From Lachnospiraceae bacterium (GTDB lineage: Bacteria > Bacillota > Clostridia > Lachnospirales > Lachnospiraceae), in assembly GCA_017553505.1 (NCBI GenBank), contig JAFZLD010000018.1:124001-188000 (forward strand): 64,000 nucleotides of DNA, read 5' to 3'. This document shows positions 33,711 through 42,436 of the stretch, one piece after another (position 1 is the first letter of the stretch; each line of letters starts with the position of its first letter). The translations under genes and the position numbers were made by a program. Below the pieces are notes generated by a model. The model did no database searches. It was not told the origin of the DNA and worked only from the letters and a program-made list of their open reading frames with translations.

Positions 33711-35096
33711 ATGGCTATTGTAGGTGCATTTATGGTTCCTCATCCGCCGATGATAGTTCCCGAAATCGGGCGCGGCGGCGAGAAGCAGGTTCAGGCGACG
33801 ATTGACGCTTACGAGCACGTGGCCGACATGATTGCGGAGCTTAAGCCCGAGACGATTATAATTTCGAGCCCGCATTCCGTCATGTATGCCGACTATTTCC
33901 ACATTTCGCCGGGGCGGGGCGCGAAGGGTTCTTTTGCCGACTTCGGAGTACCGTTTGTGGAGTTTGAAGAGGAATACGACTCGGAGCTTGCGGACCGCCT
34001 GGCCGGATTATGCGCAAGCAAGAATTTCCCCGCAGGCACCATGGGCCAGAGAAATCGTGAACTCGACCACGGTACTATGGTACCGCTATGGTTTATCGAG
34101 AAGAAATACAAAGATTTCAAGCTGGTTCGGACGGGACTGTCCGGGCTGGATTTAATAAAGCATTACGAGTATGGCATGCTCATCAGGCAGACGGTCGAAG
34201 CGCTTGACAGACGTGTCGTGTTCGTGGCAAGTGGCGACCTGTCGCACAAGCTTCAGACTTACGGTCCTTACGGCTTCGCCGAGGAAGGACCGGAGTACGA
34301 CAAGCGCATCATGGATGTGTGCGGGCACGCGCGATTCAAGGAGCTTTTCGACTTCGACGAGAGCTTTTGCGACAAGGCGGCGGAGTGCGGGCATCGTTCT
34401 TTTGTCATCATGGCGGGAGCGCTCGATGGCACCGCGGTTGAGGCGACTCAGTACTCTCACGAAGATGTCACGGGTGTCGGTTACGGAATCTGTTCCTTCA
34501 TCCCGCAGGGCTCCGACGACAGCCGCAAGTTCCTGGATGCCAAGCTCGCTGACGAAGAGAGCGAGCTCCAAGCAAAGAAAGACAAATCCGACGCCTATGT
34601 CAGACTGGCACGCGCCTCGGTTGAGTACTTCGTTAACAATCAGACTCAGATGGCTATGCCCGCGGATGTCCCTGCAGAACTTACAGACACTCGTGCGGGA
34701 GCTTTTGTATCCATACACAAATTCGGCAAGCTGCGCGGCTGCATCGGCACGATAGCGCCGACCCGCAAGAACCTTGCCGAGGAAATCATCAAGAACGCAG
34801 TGAGCGCGTCATCCGAAGACCCGCGCTTCGAGCCGATAGAGCCTGACGAGCTCAAATGGCTCGACATCACCGTCGACGTTCTCGGCGACGCGGAGCGCAT
34901 AGATTCCAAGGACGCCCTTGATGTTAAACGCTACGGCGTCATCGTAGAAAGCGGCTATAAGCGAGGCCTTCTTTTGCCCGACTTGGACGGAGTTGACACG
35001 GTGGAGCAACAGATTGACATCGCCTGTCGCAAGGCCGGCATTCCCGAGGGCAGCAACATCGATTTATATCGCTTCGAGGTTGTCAGACACTATTAG
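33711..35096 (+). CDS. Memo-AMMECR1 fusion (AmmeMemoRadiSam proteins B and A)
   Basis: A single 461-residue protein joins two parts of the AmmeMemoRadiSam system. ATG 33711 follows GGGAGG. Residues 1-270 are a Memo/LigB-like extradiol-dioxygenase fold with the metal-site histidines in MVPHPPM, SSPHSVMY and a later ASGDLSHK segment. Residues about 290-460 are the AMMECR1 domain with the hallmark KLRGCIGTI. A charged linker lies between. The neighbouring amrS completes the set. The fusion means that the two act together; the reaction is not known. Confidence 0.9.
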   Translation: MAIVGAFMVPHPPMIVPEIGRGGEKQVQATIDAYEHVADMIAELKPETIIISSPHSVMYADYFHISPGRGAKGSFADFGVPFVEFEEEYDSELADRLAGLCASKNFPAGTMGQRNRELDHGTMVPLWFIEKKYKDFKLVRTGLSGLDLIKHYEYGMLIRQTVEALDRRVVFVASGDLSHKLQTYGPYGFAEEGPEYDKRIMDVCGHARFKELFDFDESFCDKAAECGHRSFVIMAGALDGTAVEATQYSHEDVTGVGYGICSFIPQGSDDSRKFLDAKLADEESELQAKKDKSDAYVRLARASVEYFVNNQTQMAMPADVPAELTDTRAGAFVSIHKFGKLRGCIGTIAPTRKNLAEEIIKNAVSASSEDPRFEPIEPDELKWLDITVDVLGDAERIDSKDALDVKRYGVIVESGYKRGLLLPDLDGVDTVEQQIDIACRKAGIPEGSNIDLYRFEVVRHY

Positions 35097-35159
35097 CAAG
35101 GGCTCATTTCGCAACTTAGACATGCCTGCGCGTAACTTAATACATGACCTATTGAACTT

Positions 35160-35208
35160 AAGCTCCTTTGCCTGTATCGTGTGTTTATCGACAGAAACAA
35201 AGGAGCTT
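35160..35208 (+). promoter_or_regulatory. Hairpin that hides the ribosome site of the next gene
   Basis: AAGCTCCTTTG (35160-35170) is perfectly complementary to CAAAGGAGCTT (35198-35208), which contains the AAAGGAG ribosome site of the gene starting at ATG 35214. CTGT/ACAG in the loop can extend the fold. There is no T-run, so it is not a normal terminator. A promoter TTGAAC (35152-35157) with TATCGT (35175-35180), 17 nt apart, would start inside the loop and leave out the left arm, giving an open ribosome site, while read-through mRNA would be closed. Confidence 0.55.
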
Positions 35209-35213
35209 TAATC

Positions 35214-35894
35214 ATGAAAACAAGAGCAAAAGAAGGATTCAAATTTTTATCATACGGACTTGAGGCATTCGCGGTAATCGGCATAGAATTGCTGATTGGC
35301 TACGTAATCGAGGCCAACATTTATCATAAAGGATTCAACGAGTACAACACTTGGCAGAGCATCCTCCACTGGGTAATCACCTGTATTTGCTGGGGCGTAG
35401 GCGCATTTCTCGTAATCATGGATTGCAAGAAGCATTCCGACCTTGACTTAATTGCAGACATCAAAAAGCCCGGACTTTTCAATTCAAACATTAAAGTATG
35501 GCAGTGGATTTTAATCGTACTCGGCGTCACCGCATGCCTCGTAAGCACATGGATTGACTGGAACGGCAGCAAGGTTTTAAGAGAATGGAACAGCAGAGGC
35601 CCCCTTCTTTTTACATTCCAGTACATTTATTATTTGTTTGAAGTTTTACTCGTTTTGCTTATAATAATCTTCGGACAGACTGCATTTGAAAAATGGTTTA
35701 ACAACAACAAAATTCCCTTCGGCGGCATTCTTTTGGCCCTCACATGGGGAATCGGCCACTGGTTTACCAAGGGTTCCCTCGCAACCGGAATCTACACCGC
35801 AGTGGGCGGCTTCGTGTTCGGAAGCGTGTATGTTCTCACCAACCGAAATGTTAAGCTTTCATACATTCTGTTATGCATAATGTTTATTCTTTAA
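35214..35894 (+). CDS. Membrane protein of unknown function, first gene of a LytTR operon
   Basis: Integral membrane protein of 226 residues with about six hydrophobic helices (roughly 15-35, 50-70, 95-115, 140-162, 175-195 and 205-225). I chose ATG 35214 with AAAGGAG 6 nt ahead; the frame is open further upstream without support. The last third (GGILLALTWGIGHWFTKGSL) slightly resembles CPBP-type membrane proteases, but the EExxR motif of that family is missing, so I do not assign it. It precedes LytTR and DUF3021 genes and is probably controlled with them. Confidence 0.75.
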   Translation: MKTRAKEGFKFLSYGLEAFAVIGIELLIGYVIEANIYHKGFNEYNTWQSILHWVITCICWGVGAFLVIMDCKKHSDLDLIADIKKPGLFNSNIKVWQWILIVLGVTACLVSTWIDWNGSKVLREWNSRGPLLFTFQYIYYLFEVLLVLLIIIFGQTAFEKWFNNNKIPFGGILLALTWGIGHWFTKGSLATGIYTAVGGFVFGSVYVLTNRNVKLSYILLCIMFIL

Positions 35895-35906
35895 AACGGA
35901 GCTTAA

Positions 35907-36377
35907 ATGAAACTTATCAAGACCAAGGATGAAACGCTTGAAGAAAACTTCCTGGAACTTCACTACAACACAATAGACGCGGAGACCATAGCGGTATTGG
36001 ACCGCCTGAAATCTTCTTTTGGCTACATCGAAGGCACTAGTGGCGAAAAAAAGGCTACCGTAGCCCTCTCGGACATATTCTACTTTGAAACCGTAGACCG
36101 CAAGACTTTCGCCTACACCGACGAAGCCTGCGTAGAGGTCAAAGAAGCCCTTCGCGACATTATCGACAATCACGCGGATGCAGGCTTTATCAGGGTCAGC
36201 AAGTCAAGCGTTGTTAATATCTATAAGGTAAAGAAACTTGAAGGCGACATGAACATGCGTGTCATAATTTATCTTAAAAATGACGAAAAGCTGATCATGA
36301 ACAGAAGTTACAGAGACGAGTTCTACGAAGCACTTAAGAAGCTTCAGGGGGCAACGGCCAATGAAACTTATTACTAA
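35907..36377 (+). CDS. LytTR DNA-binding regulator
   Basis: Stand-alone DNA-binding protein of 156 residues with no receiver domain. The LytTR domain covers about 45-148 and includes VALSDIFYFETVDRKTFAYT, GFIRVSKSSVVNIYKVKK and LIMNRSYRDEFYEAL. ATG 35907 has ACGGAG ahead. It overlaps the DUF3021 gene by 17 nt. Pairs of LytTR and DUF3021 proteins are common in Firmicutes; the small membrane protein probably holds the regulator inactive. The direct neighbour upstream may be the target of control. Confidence 0.92.
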   Translation: MKLIKTKDETLEENFLELHYNTIDAETIAVLDRLKSSFGYIEGTSGEKKATVALSDIFYFETVDRKTFAYTDEACVEVKEALRDIIDNHADAGFIRVSKSSVVNIYKVKKLEGDMNMRVIIYLKNDEKLIMNRSYRDEFYEALKKLQGATANETYY

Positions 36378-36777
36378 ACACAATTTCTTTTACATAGTCT
36401 GCGTAAGCTTCACGCTTATAACGACGGGCAAGCTTTTGCTTGAGAAAATTGACGGTTTTACGGACAGATACTATAGCGAGAACATTTTCACCATCCTTGC
36501 AATCTCAATTCTCGGAACTCTGGTACTCGCAACGCACTACTACTTGAGACGGTTCCCGTTCATACCGGTCTTCATAGGCCAGTACCTCGTCACCATCGGT
36601 ATCGTATGCCTTGCCATCCGCATCGGCCGGGAATTCACCGACTTCGCACCGACCGCATACAAGGACATGATTATTTCTGTGACCATTCCTTTTGTAATCG
36701 GCGCGATAGTGTACTATGTCGCGTTCTTCCACGAAATCAAAAAAGCTAATAAGCTTCTTGAAAATATGAATCATTGA
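36361..36777 (+). CDS. DUF3021 membrane protein, partner of LytTR regulator
   Basis: Protein of 138 residues with four predicted membrane helices and short loops, of the DUF3021 family. It starts at ATG 36361 inside the end of the LytTR gene, with AGGGGGCA as ribosome site. The overlap and constant co-occurrence of the families suggest that it binds and controls the LytTR protein at the membrane. The signal is unknown. A strong terminator follows. Confidence 0.88.
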   Translation: MKLITKHNFFYIVCVSFTLITTGKLLLEKIDGFTDRYYSENIFTILAISILGTLVLATHYYLRRFPFIPVFIGQYLVTIGIVCLAIRIGREFTDFAPTAYKDMIISVTIPFVIGAIVYYVAFFHEIKKANKLLENMNH

Positions 36778-36781
36778 ACAG

Positions 36782-36812
36782 CAGCCACGGACTAACCCGT
36801 GGCTGTTTCTTT
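36782..36812 (+). terminator. Rho-independent terminator of the LytTR operon
   Basis: CAGCCACGG (36782-36790) pairs with CCGTGGCTG (36797-36805) across a 6-nt loop, followed by TTTCTTTT. Confidence 0.88.
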
Positions 36813-36895
36813 TGCCAATCCCTGCCCGTGACCGGGTGGGGATAGAGGCCGGAGGGCAAGTCAATAGGGCAATTCGGGGGTCATTGTACATGGAC

Positions 36896-36924
36896 TTGAG
36901 TCCGGGGGAGGGGTATGCTATAAT
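36896..36924 (+). promoter_or_regulatory. Promoter of the acyltransferase/GT8 operon, giving an almost leaderless mRNA
   Basis: TTGAGT (36896-36901), 17 nt, TATAAT (36919-36924), with TG ahead of the -10. The start point expected 6-8 nt later falls at or next to the ATG at 36932. Confidence 0.65.
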
Positions 36925-36931
36925 AGCCGGG

Positions 36932-37738
36932 ATGGAAAATGATATTAATACTACGACATGTAGAGTTGTATACTACGAAGATGAATTGAATGATGAGTTT
37001 TCCGAGGCGCAGATCAGTGCCCGCGTTATTGATGAGAGCTATGATTACGACGGGGGGCTGCTTCGCAGGATAGGAAGAGTTTTCTTTTACTATATGCTGG
37101 TGAGGCCCGGTGCGGCGATTTTCTTGAAGCTTAAGTACAATCATAAGATTGTGGGTAAGGAAAAGCTTAAGCCCTACAGAAAGACCGGCTACTTCCTATA
37201 CGGTAACCATACCAATCCTGTGGCGGATGCCTACATTCCGAGCATGATTGCTAAGCCTAAGGGTGTGTATGTGATAGTGCACCCGGCCAATGTTTCGATT
37301 CCGGTGCTTGGGAAGATTAATCCGAGCCTCGGGGCGATTCCGCTTCCAGATACAAAGGGAGCGCTTAAGGGATTTGAGCAGGCGGTTAAGAAGGCGATTG
37401 ACAAGACTGCTTGTGTGGCGATTTATCCGGAGGCGCATATCTGGCCGTATTGTACGTGGATCAGGAATTTCAGGGACGCGTCGTTTAGGTATCCCGTGAA
37501 GACCGGCAAGCCTGTGTTCTGCTTTACGAATACTTATCAGCAGAAGAAGGGCAGGAATCCGCAGATAGTGACTTATGTCGAGGGACCTTTTTTTGCCAAC
37601 GGGGAACTGCCGATTAAGGACCGCAAAAAGGACTTAAGAGACCGCGTATACACCGCAATGTGCAAGAATGCAGAGCACAACACGGTCGAACTTGTGAAAT
37701 ACATAAAGCGTGACGAAACCGACACGCAGGGGGAATAG
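36932..37738 (+). CDS. Lysophospholipid acyltransferase (PlsC-like)
   Basis: Acyltransferase of 268 residues from ATG 36932; an upstream Met at 36812 would lie before the promoter. The acyltransferase core contains YGNHTNPVADAYIPS, in which His and Asp are five residues apart instead of the classical four, then GAIPLPDTKGAL and YPEAHIWPYCTWIRNF. One hydrophobic segment near residue 50-70 suggests membrane contact. It is the first gene of a three-gene set with a GT8 glycosyltransferase and a GT8-acyltransferase fusion, so it may acylate a glycolipid or lipid-linked glycan rather than only lysophosphatidic acid. Substrate is inferred, not proven. Confidence 0.85.
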   Translation: MENDINTTTCRVVYYEDELNDEFSEAQISARVIDESYDYDGGLLRRIGRVFFYYMLVRPGAAIFLKLKYNHKIVGKEKLKPYRKTGYFLYGNHTNPVADAYIPSMIAKPKGVYVIVHPANVSIPVLGKINPSLGAIPLPDTKGALKGFEQAVKKAIDKTACVAIYPEAHIWPYCTWIRNFRDASFRYPVKTGKPVFCFTNTYQQKKGRNPQIVTYVEGPFFANGELPIKDRKKDLRDRVYTAMCKNAEHNTVELVKYIKRDETDTQGE

Positions 37739-37741
37739 TAC

Positions 37742-38593
37742 ATGAATTTACTCTTTTCGGGTAATGACTATGTTTTCGACGGAATAATGACGTGCCTTCT
37801 TTCGATATTCAAGAGGACGAAGAGCACCGAGCCGTTTACGGCATACGTTCTTACCATGGATGTGTCTCATCTTAAGCCGGCTTATGTGCCGATTAGCGAT
37901 GAGAAGATAGCCTTTCTTGATAAGGTGGCGAAGGGCTACAATCCGAACAACAGAATAATTAAGATTGACGTGACCGACATATACATGCGCGAGTTCGCGG
38001 CCTGCCCCAATGAGCAGTGCTATTGCTCGCCGTATACGCTCCTCAGACTGTTTATAGATATGATTCCCGAGATTCCGGACAAGATTCTGTATCTCGATGC
38101 GGATATCATGTTTAACAGGGAGATTGAGCTTCTTTATGATATCGACATTACGGGTTACGAGTACGCGGCGGCGCGTGACCATTACGGGAAGTACCTCACG
38201 CATCCAAACTCGATTAATGCGGGCGTCCTTCTTTTTAACATGGTGGAGTGCAAGCGCACGAGACTGTTTGAGAAGGCTCGCAACCTGATTAAGACCAAGA
38301 AACTGATATTTGCGGATCAAAGCGCGATTTTCAGGAGCACCACGCGTAAGAAGATGCTTCCGCAGCGCTTTAACGATCAGAAGTTTTTGCACAAGCATAC
38401 GGTGGTAAGACACTTTTCGAAGCGCCTGTTCTGGCTACCGTATCCACATACCGACAATATCAAGCAGTGGCACGTGACCAAGGTTCACAAGGTATTCGGT
38501 TACGATGCTTTTGACGACAGTCTGTATGAATATATTTACCTTAGGAGAAAGTATGAAACTGAGAGGGAACTTGAGTCTGTTAAAGAGAAGTAG
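37742..38593 (+). CDS. Glycosyltransferase family 8 protein
   Basis: Sugar transferase of 283 residues, ATG 37742, 3 nt after the acyltransferase stop. It has the GT8 layout: MNLLFSGNDYVFDGIMTCLLS at the N-terminus, the metal-binding DxD in ILYLDADIMF, INAGVLLFNM, and a late HFSKRLFW...KQWH segment. GT8 enzymes use UDP-sugars and retain configuration. There is no signal peptide, so it acts in the cytoplasm, perhaps on a lipid or protein acceptor. Its end overlaps the next gene by 41 nt. Confidence 0.9.
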   Translation: MNLLFSGNDYVFDGIMTCLLSIFKRTKSTEPFTAYVLTMDVSHLKPAYVPISDEKIAFLDKVAKGYNPNNRIIKIDVTDIYMREFAACPNEQCYCSPYTLLRLFIDMIPEIPDKILYLDADIMFNREIELLYDIDITGYEYAAARDHYGKYLTHPNSINAGVLLFNMVECKRTRLFEKARNLIKTKKLIFADQSAIFRSTTRKKMLPQRFNDQKFLHKHTVVRHFSKRLFWLPYPHTDNIKQWHVTKVHKVFGYDAFDDSLYEYIYLRRKYETERELESVKEK

Positions 38594-40349
38594 GGTTGTG
38601 CCCGTTTTCTTTGCCGCAGATGACAAATACATACGATTCATGGCCGTGACCATGCAGTCGCTCATTGCCAACACTTCGAGAAAGTACCGCTACGAATTGT
38701 ACGTTCTCAACACCGACATTACCGAAGAGAGTAAAAAGAAACTCAGACGCTTGGAGACCATCAACTGCAAGATTTTCTTCATAGACGTGACCAAAGAACT
38801 TGCCAAGATAGAGAAGAAAATTACGCTGAGAGATTACTACTCTTCGACAACATATTACCGCCTTTTTATCGCAGAGATGTTTCCGCAGTTTAAAAAGGTG
38901 CTCTACCTTGACAGTGACACCATAGTTAAGGACGATATTGCGAAGCTCTACAGCTACCAGCTCGGCGACAATTACATCGGCGGCATCCGCGACCAGATAG
39001 TTGCCCAGACCGACGTGTACGGCGATTACGTAGAGAAGGTTCTCGGTATCTCCCGCGGCGCGTATTTCAACGCCGGAGTAGTGCTTCTTAACTGCGAGGC
39101 CTTCAGAAACAATCACATGCTCAAGCAGTTTGTGAAGCTTCTTAACAACTACAATTTCGTGGTGGCTCAGGACCAGGACTACCTCAACATCCTTTGCAAG
39201 GATAAGGTTCTCTGGCTCGACCCCCGCTGGAACATTCAGATGGGCGGCACCGCTCCCTGCAAGGAAGAAGATGCCAAGCTCATTCACTATAACCTTGCGC
39301 TTAAGCCCTGGCACTACTCCGACTGCAAGATGGGCGGCTCCTTCTGGCACTATGCCAAAGAAACCGAGTTCTACGGCGAACTCTTCTCGATTCAGCGTAA
39401 GTTCAGCGAGGAAGACAAAGCCCGTGATATCTATTACGGTGAACACCTCGAAGAACTTGCTTTGTCCGAAATCAGCAACACCATGAACTACAACAATCTC
39501 TACGGTGACGGCGGCCCCATTCAGCTTACCCGCGCAGAGATTTTAAGACGCGCCGAGAACCTTGAGAAACAGGGAATCTTCGACAAGGACGTCCTCGACG
39601 ACCCGCCCGGACGCGAGCTTAAGCCCACGGAAATAGACTATCTTCGCCACAGCATCAACGCCCGCCTTCGCGCGCGCTACGCTTTCCGCCTTGCAAGGTG
39701 GTTCGTGGACTTCCTCATGATTCGCAAGCAGTTCGTGATTAAGGAAGTGGTAGGCATCGAGAACCTTAAGAACCTCGACACCGGCGCCATCATCACCTGC
39801 AACCACATCAATCCTTTCGACAGCTTCGCAGTCCAGCTCATGTACGACAAAGCGGGCAAAAGAAAGAAGCTCTTCCGCGTAATCAGCGAGGCCAATTACA
39901 CAGCTTTCCCGGGCTTCTACGGCTTCTTAATGCGTAACTGCAACACGCTTCCTTTAAGCAGCAACCGCGCCACCATGATTAAATTCATGCACGCGATTAA
40001 GGCTATCCTTATGAAGAAGCACTACATTCTGGTATATCCCGAGCAGAGCATGTGGTGGAACTACAAGAAACCGAAGCCTTTAAAGAGAGGCGCTTTCGTA
40101 TTCGCGGCAGACAACAACGTGCCGGTTCTCCCCTGCTTTATCACCATGGAGGACACCGACGTTCTCGACAGCGAAGGCTATCCCGTTCAGGCATACACCA
40201 TCCACGTGGACAAGCCCATTTATCCTTCCAAGAATCGCTCGCGCAACGACAACATCGATGCGATGATGCAGAGAAACTACGAAGTGTGGAAGAATATTTA
40301 CGAGACCACTTACGGAGTACCGCTTAAGTATACATGTGAAGAAAAATAA
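38553..40349 (+). CDS. GT8 glycosyltransferase fused to a PlsC-type acyltransferase
   Basis: Bifunctional protein of 598 residues. I chose ATG 38553 behind TTAGGAGAAAG, inside the end of the preceding gene. The N-terminal half (about 12-290) is a GT8 domain: VPVFFAADDKYIRFMAVTMQSL, DxD in KVLYLDSDTIV, FNAGVVLLNCEAF and LIHYNLALKPWHY. The C-terminal half (about 385-590) is an acyltransferase with the HX4D motif in CNHINPFDS and YPEQSMWW. Fusion of sugar and acyl transfer in one chain implies a glycolipid or acylated glycan as product. It closes an operon of two separate homologues of its own halves. Confidence 0.9.
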   Translation: MKLRGNLSLLKRSRVVPVFFAADDKYIRFMAVTMQSLIANTSRKYRYELYVLNTDITEESKKKLRRLETINCKIFFIDVTKELAKIEKKITLRDYYSSTTYYRLFIAEMFPQFKKVLYLDSDTIVKDDIAKLYSYQLGDNYIGGIRDQIVAQTDVYGDYVEKVLGISRGAYFNAGVVLLNCEAFRNNHMLKQFVKLLNNYNFVVAQDQDYLNILCKDKVLWLDPRWNIQMGGTAPCKEEDAKLIHYNLALKPWHYSDCKMGGSFWHYAKETEFYGELFSIQRKFSEEDKARDIYYGEHLEELALSEISNTMNYNNLYGDGGPIQLTRAEILRRAENLEKQGIFDKDVLDDPPGRELKPTEIDYLRHSINARLRARYAFRLARWFVDFLMIRKQFVIKEVVGIENLKNLDTGAIITCNHINPFDSFAVQLMYDKAGKRKKLFRVISEANYTAFPGFYGFLMRNCNTLPLSSNRATMIKFMHAIKAILMKKHYILVYPEQSMWWNYKKPKPLKRGAFVFAADNNVPVLPCFITMEDTDVLDSEGYPVQAYTIHVDKPIYPSKNRSRNDNIDAMMQRNYEVWKNIYETTYGVPLKYTCEEK

Positions 40350-40354
40350 AATCG

Positions 40355-40390
40355 GAGCAGTCATCCCGGGCGGACGGCTGCTCTTTCTTT
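40355..40390 (+). terminator. Rho-independent terminator
   Basis: GAGCAGTC (40355-40362) pairs with GGCTGCTC (40376-40383), one G-T pair, followed by TTTCTTT. It ends the acyltransferase/GT8 operon. Confidence 0.8.
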
Positions 40391-40462
40391 GGCCGAGAAA
40401 AGCTTAAAATTTCGGTGTTTCTATTAAATTATAATAAAATAATAGAAATACTTGACTTCGTG

Positions 40463-40471
40463 TGATATAAT
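40463..40471 (+). promoter_or_regulatory. Extended -10 promoter of tig
   Basis: TGATATAAT matches an extended -10 element 46 nt before the ATG of tig. An AT-rich inverted repeat (TTTCTATTA at 40418, TAATAGAAA at 40440) lies just upstream and could be an operator. Confidence 0.6.
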
Positions 40472-40516
40472 TACTCGATGATTATGGCAAAAAGGCCGTT
40501 AAGGAGGAAATAAATA

Positions 40517-41800
40517 ATGAGTTTAAAGGTCGAAAAATTAGAAAACAGCATGGCTAAACTTACCATCGAAGTCAGCGCTGAGGAATTAGATAAGGCTATT
40601 GAAAAGGCATATCAGAAGAACAAGAATAAGATCGCAATTCCCGGTTTCAGAAAGGGTAAGGCACCCCGCGCAATCATCGAGAAGATGTACGGCAAGGAAG
40701 TATTCTACGAGGATGCTGCCAATGAAATCATTCCCGATGCTTACGACAAGGCTTACGACGAGTGCGAGGAAGACATCGTATCCGCTCCCGAAGTTGACGT
40801 AGTTCAGCTCGAGGCAGGCAAGCCCTTCATTTTCACAGCAACCGTAGCTCTTAAGCCCGAGATTAAGCTTGGCAAGTACAAGGGCGTTAAGGTTGCCAAG
40901 GCTGACACAACCGTATCTGATGACGAAGTTATGTCAGTTATTGAGAAAGAACGCGAGAACTCCGCAAGAAGCATCTCCGTTGAAAGACCCGTTAAGGACA
41001 AGGACGAAGTTATCCTTGATTTCGAAGGCTTCGTAGACGGTGTTGCATTTGAAGGCGGCAAGGGTGAGAACTATCCTCTTACCATCGGTTCCGGTTCCTT
41101 CATCCCCGGTTTCGAAGAGCAGCTTGTAGGCGCTGAAATCGGTAAGGAAGTTACAGTTAAGGTTACCTTCCCCGAAGATTACCACGCAGAAGACTTAAAG
41201 GGTAAGGCAGCAGAGTTTAAGTGCACCATCAAGGAAGTTAAGGAGAAAGAACTTCCCGAGCTTGACGACGAATTCGCAGCAGAAGTATCCGAGTACGATA
41301 CTTTCAAGGAATACAAAGAAGCTACCATCAAGAGCCTTCAGGACAAGAAGCTTGATGAAGCTAAGAACAAGAAGGAAGATGAAGCTATCGAAGCTATCAT
41401 CGCTGCTTCCGAAATCGAAATTCCCGCTCCCATGCTTGACACCAAGAAGCGTCAGATGGTTCAGGACTTCGCTCAGAACTTAAGACAGAGCGGTCTTAAC
41501 ATGGAACAGTACTTCCAGTTTACAGGTCTTACCGCCGAGAAGTTACTTGAGCAGGTTGAGCCTCAGGCAGTTAAGTCCATTAAGTCCAGACTTGTTCTTG
41601 AGAACATCGTTAAGGCTGAGAAGATCGAAGCTTCCGAAGAAGACTTCGAGAAAGAGCTTAACCGCATAGCAGAAGCTTACAAGATGGAAGTAGACAAGGT
41701 TAAAGAAATGATCGACGACAACGCCAAGAAGCAGATCCTTGAGGACCTTGCAGTTCAGAAGGCAGTTGAATTCGTAGTATCTAACGCTAAGGAAGCATAA
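40517..41800 (+). CDS. tig: Trigger factor (ribosome-associated chaperone and prolyl isomerase)
   Basis: Chaperone of 427 residues that meets new chains at the ribosome exit tunnel. The ribosome-binding loop GFRKGKAPRAIIEKMYG lies at about residues 43-60. The FKBP-type isomerase domain (about 150-245) includes VILDFEGFVDGVAFEGG and GSFIPGFEEQLVG. The C-terminal helical cradle follows. ATG 40517 has AAGGAGGA ahead. Placed before clpP and clpX as in many Firmicutes. Confidence 0.97.
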   Translation: MSLKVEKLENSMAKLTIEVSAEELDKAIEKAYQKNKNKIAIPGFRKGKAPRAIIEKMYGKEVFYEDAANEIIPDAYDKAYDECEEDIVSAPEVDVVQLEAGKPFIFTATVALKPEIKLGKYKGVKVAKADTTVSDDEVMSVIEKERENSARSISVERPVKDKDEVILDFEGFVDGVAFEGGKGENYPLTIGSGSFIPGFEEQLVGAEIGKEVTVKVTFPEDYHAEDLKGKAAEFKCTIKEVKEKELPELDDEFAAEVSEYDTFKEYKEATIKSLQDKKLDEAKNKKEDEAIEAIIAASEIEIPAPMLDTKKRQMVQDFAQNLRQSGLNMEQYFQFTGLTAEKLLEQVEPQAVKSIKSRLVLENIVKAEKIEASEEDFEKELNRIAEAYKMEVDKVKEMIDDNAKKQILEDLAVQKAVEFVVSNAKEA

Positions 41801-41827
41801 TCTATTAATTAGCAGGAGGTATAATAA

Positions 41828-42418
41828 ATGAGTTTAGTACCTTACGTCATTGAGCAGACCAGCCGCGGAGAACGTTCCTACGACATCTACTCAAGATTAC
41901 TTAAAGAAAGAATCATTTTCCTCGGTGAAGAAGTTAACGATGTTACCGCAAGCCTTGTGGTAGCACAGCTTCTTTTCCTCGAGGCTGAAGATCCCGAGAA
42001 GGATATTCATCTTTACATCAACTCTCCCGGCGGTTCCGTAACCGCAGGTATGGCTATCTATGATACCATGCAGTTTGTAAAGTGTGATGTATCCACTACC
42101 TGTATCGGTATGGCTGCATCCATGGGTGCATTCTTACTTGCAGGCGGCGCCAAGGGCAAGAGATACGCTCTTCCCAACGCCGAGATTATGATTCACCAGC
42201 CTCTTGGCGGTGCGCAGGGTCAGGCTACCGAAATCGAGATAGCTGCCAAGCACATCTTACAGACCAAGGAAAAATTAAACAGAATTTTATCCGAGAACAC
42301 CGGCAAGCCTTACGAAGAGGTATGTGCCGACACCGAGCGTGATAACTGGAAGACAGCCGAAGAAGCTAAGGCTTACGGTCTCGTTGATGAAGTTATCAAG
42401 AGCCACGGCGACAAATAA
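41828..42418 (+). CDS. clpP: ATP-dependent Clp protease proteolytic subunit
   Basis: Serine protease of 196 residues that forms the 14-mer barrel. The catalytic triad is visible at Ser98 (GMAASMGA), His123 (MIHQPLGG) and Asp172 (ERDNW), the canonical positions. The N-terminus [22 protein letters not shown] is typical. ATG 41828 follows AGGAGG. It works with ClpX, encoded 18 nt downstream. No CtsR box is seen ahead of this gene set. Confidence 0.98.
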   Translation: MSLVPYVIEQTSRGERSYDIYSRLLKERIIFLGEEVNDVTASLVVAQLLFLEAEDPEKDIHLYINSPGGSVTAGMAIYDTMQFVKCDVSTTCIGMAASMGAFLLAGGAKGKRYALPNAEIMIHQPLGGAQGQATEIEIAAKHILQTKEKLNRILSENTGKPYEEVCADTERDNWKTAEEAKAYGLVDEVIKSHGDK

Positions 42419-42436
42419 TTAGGAGACGCGCATTAA

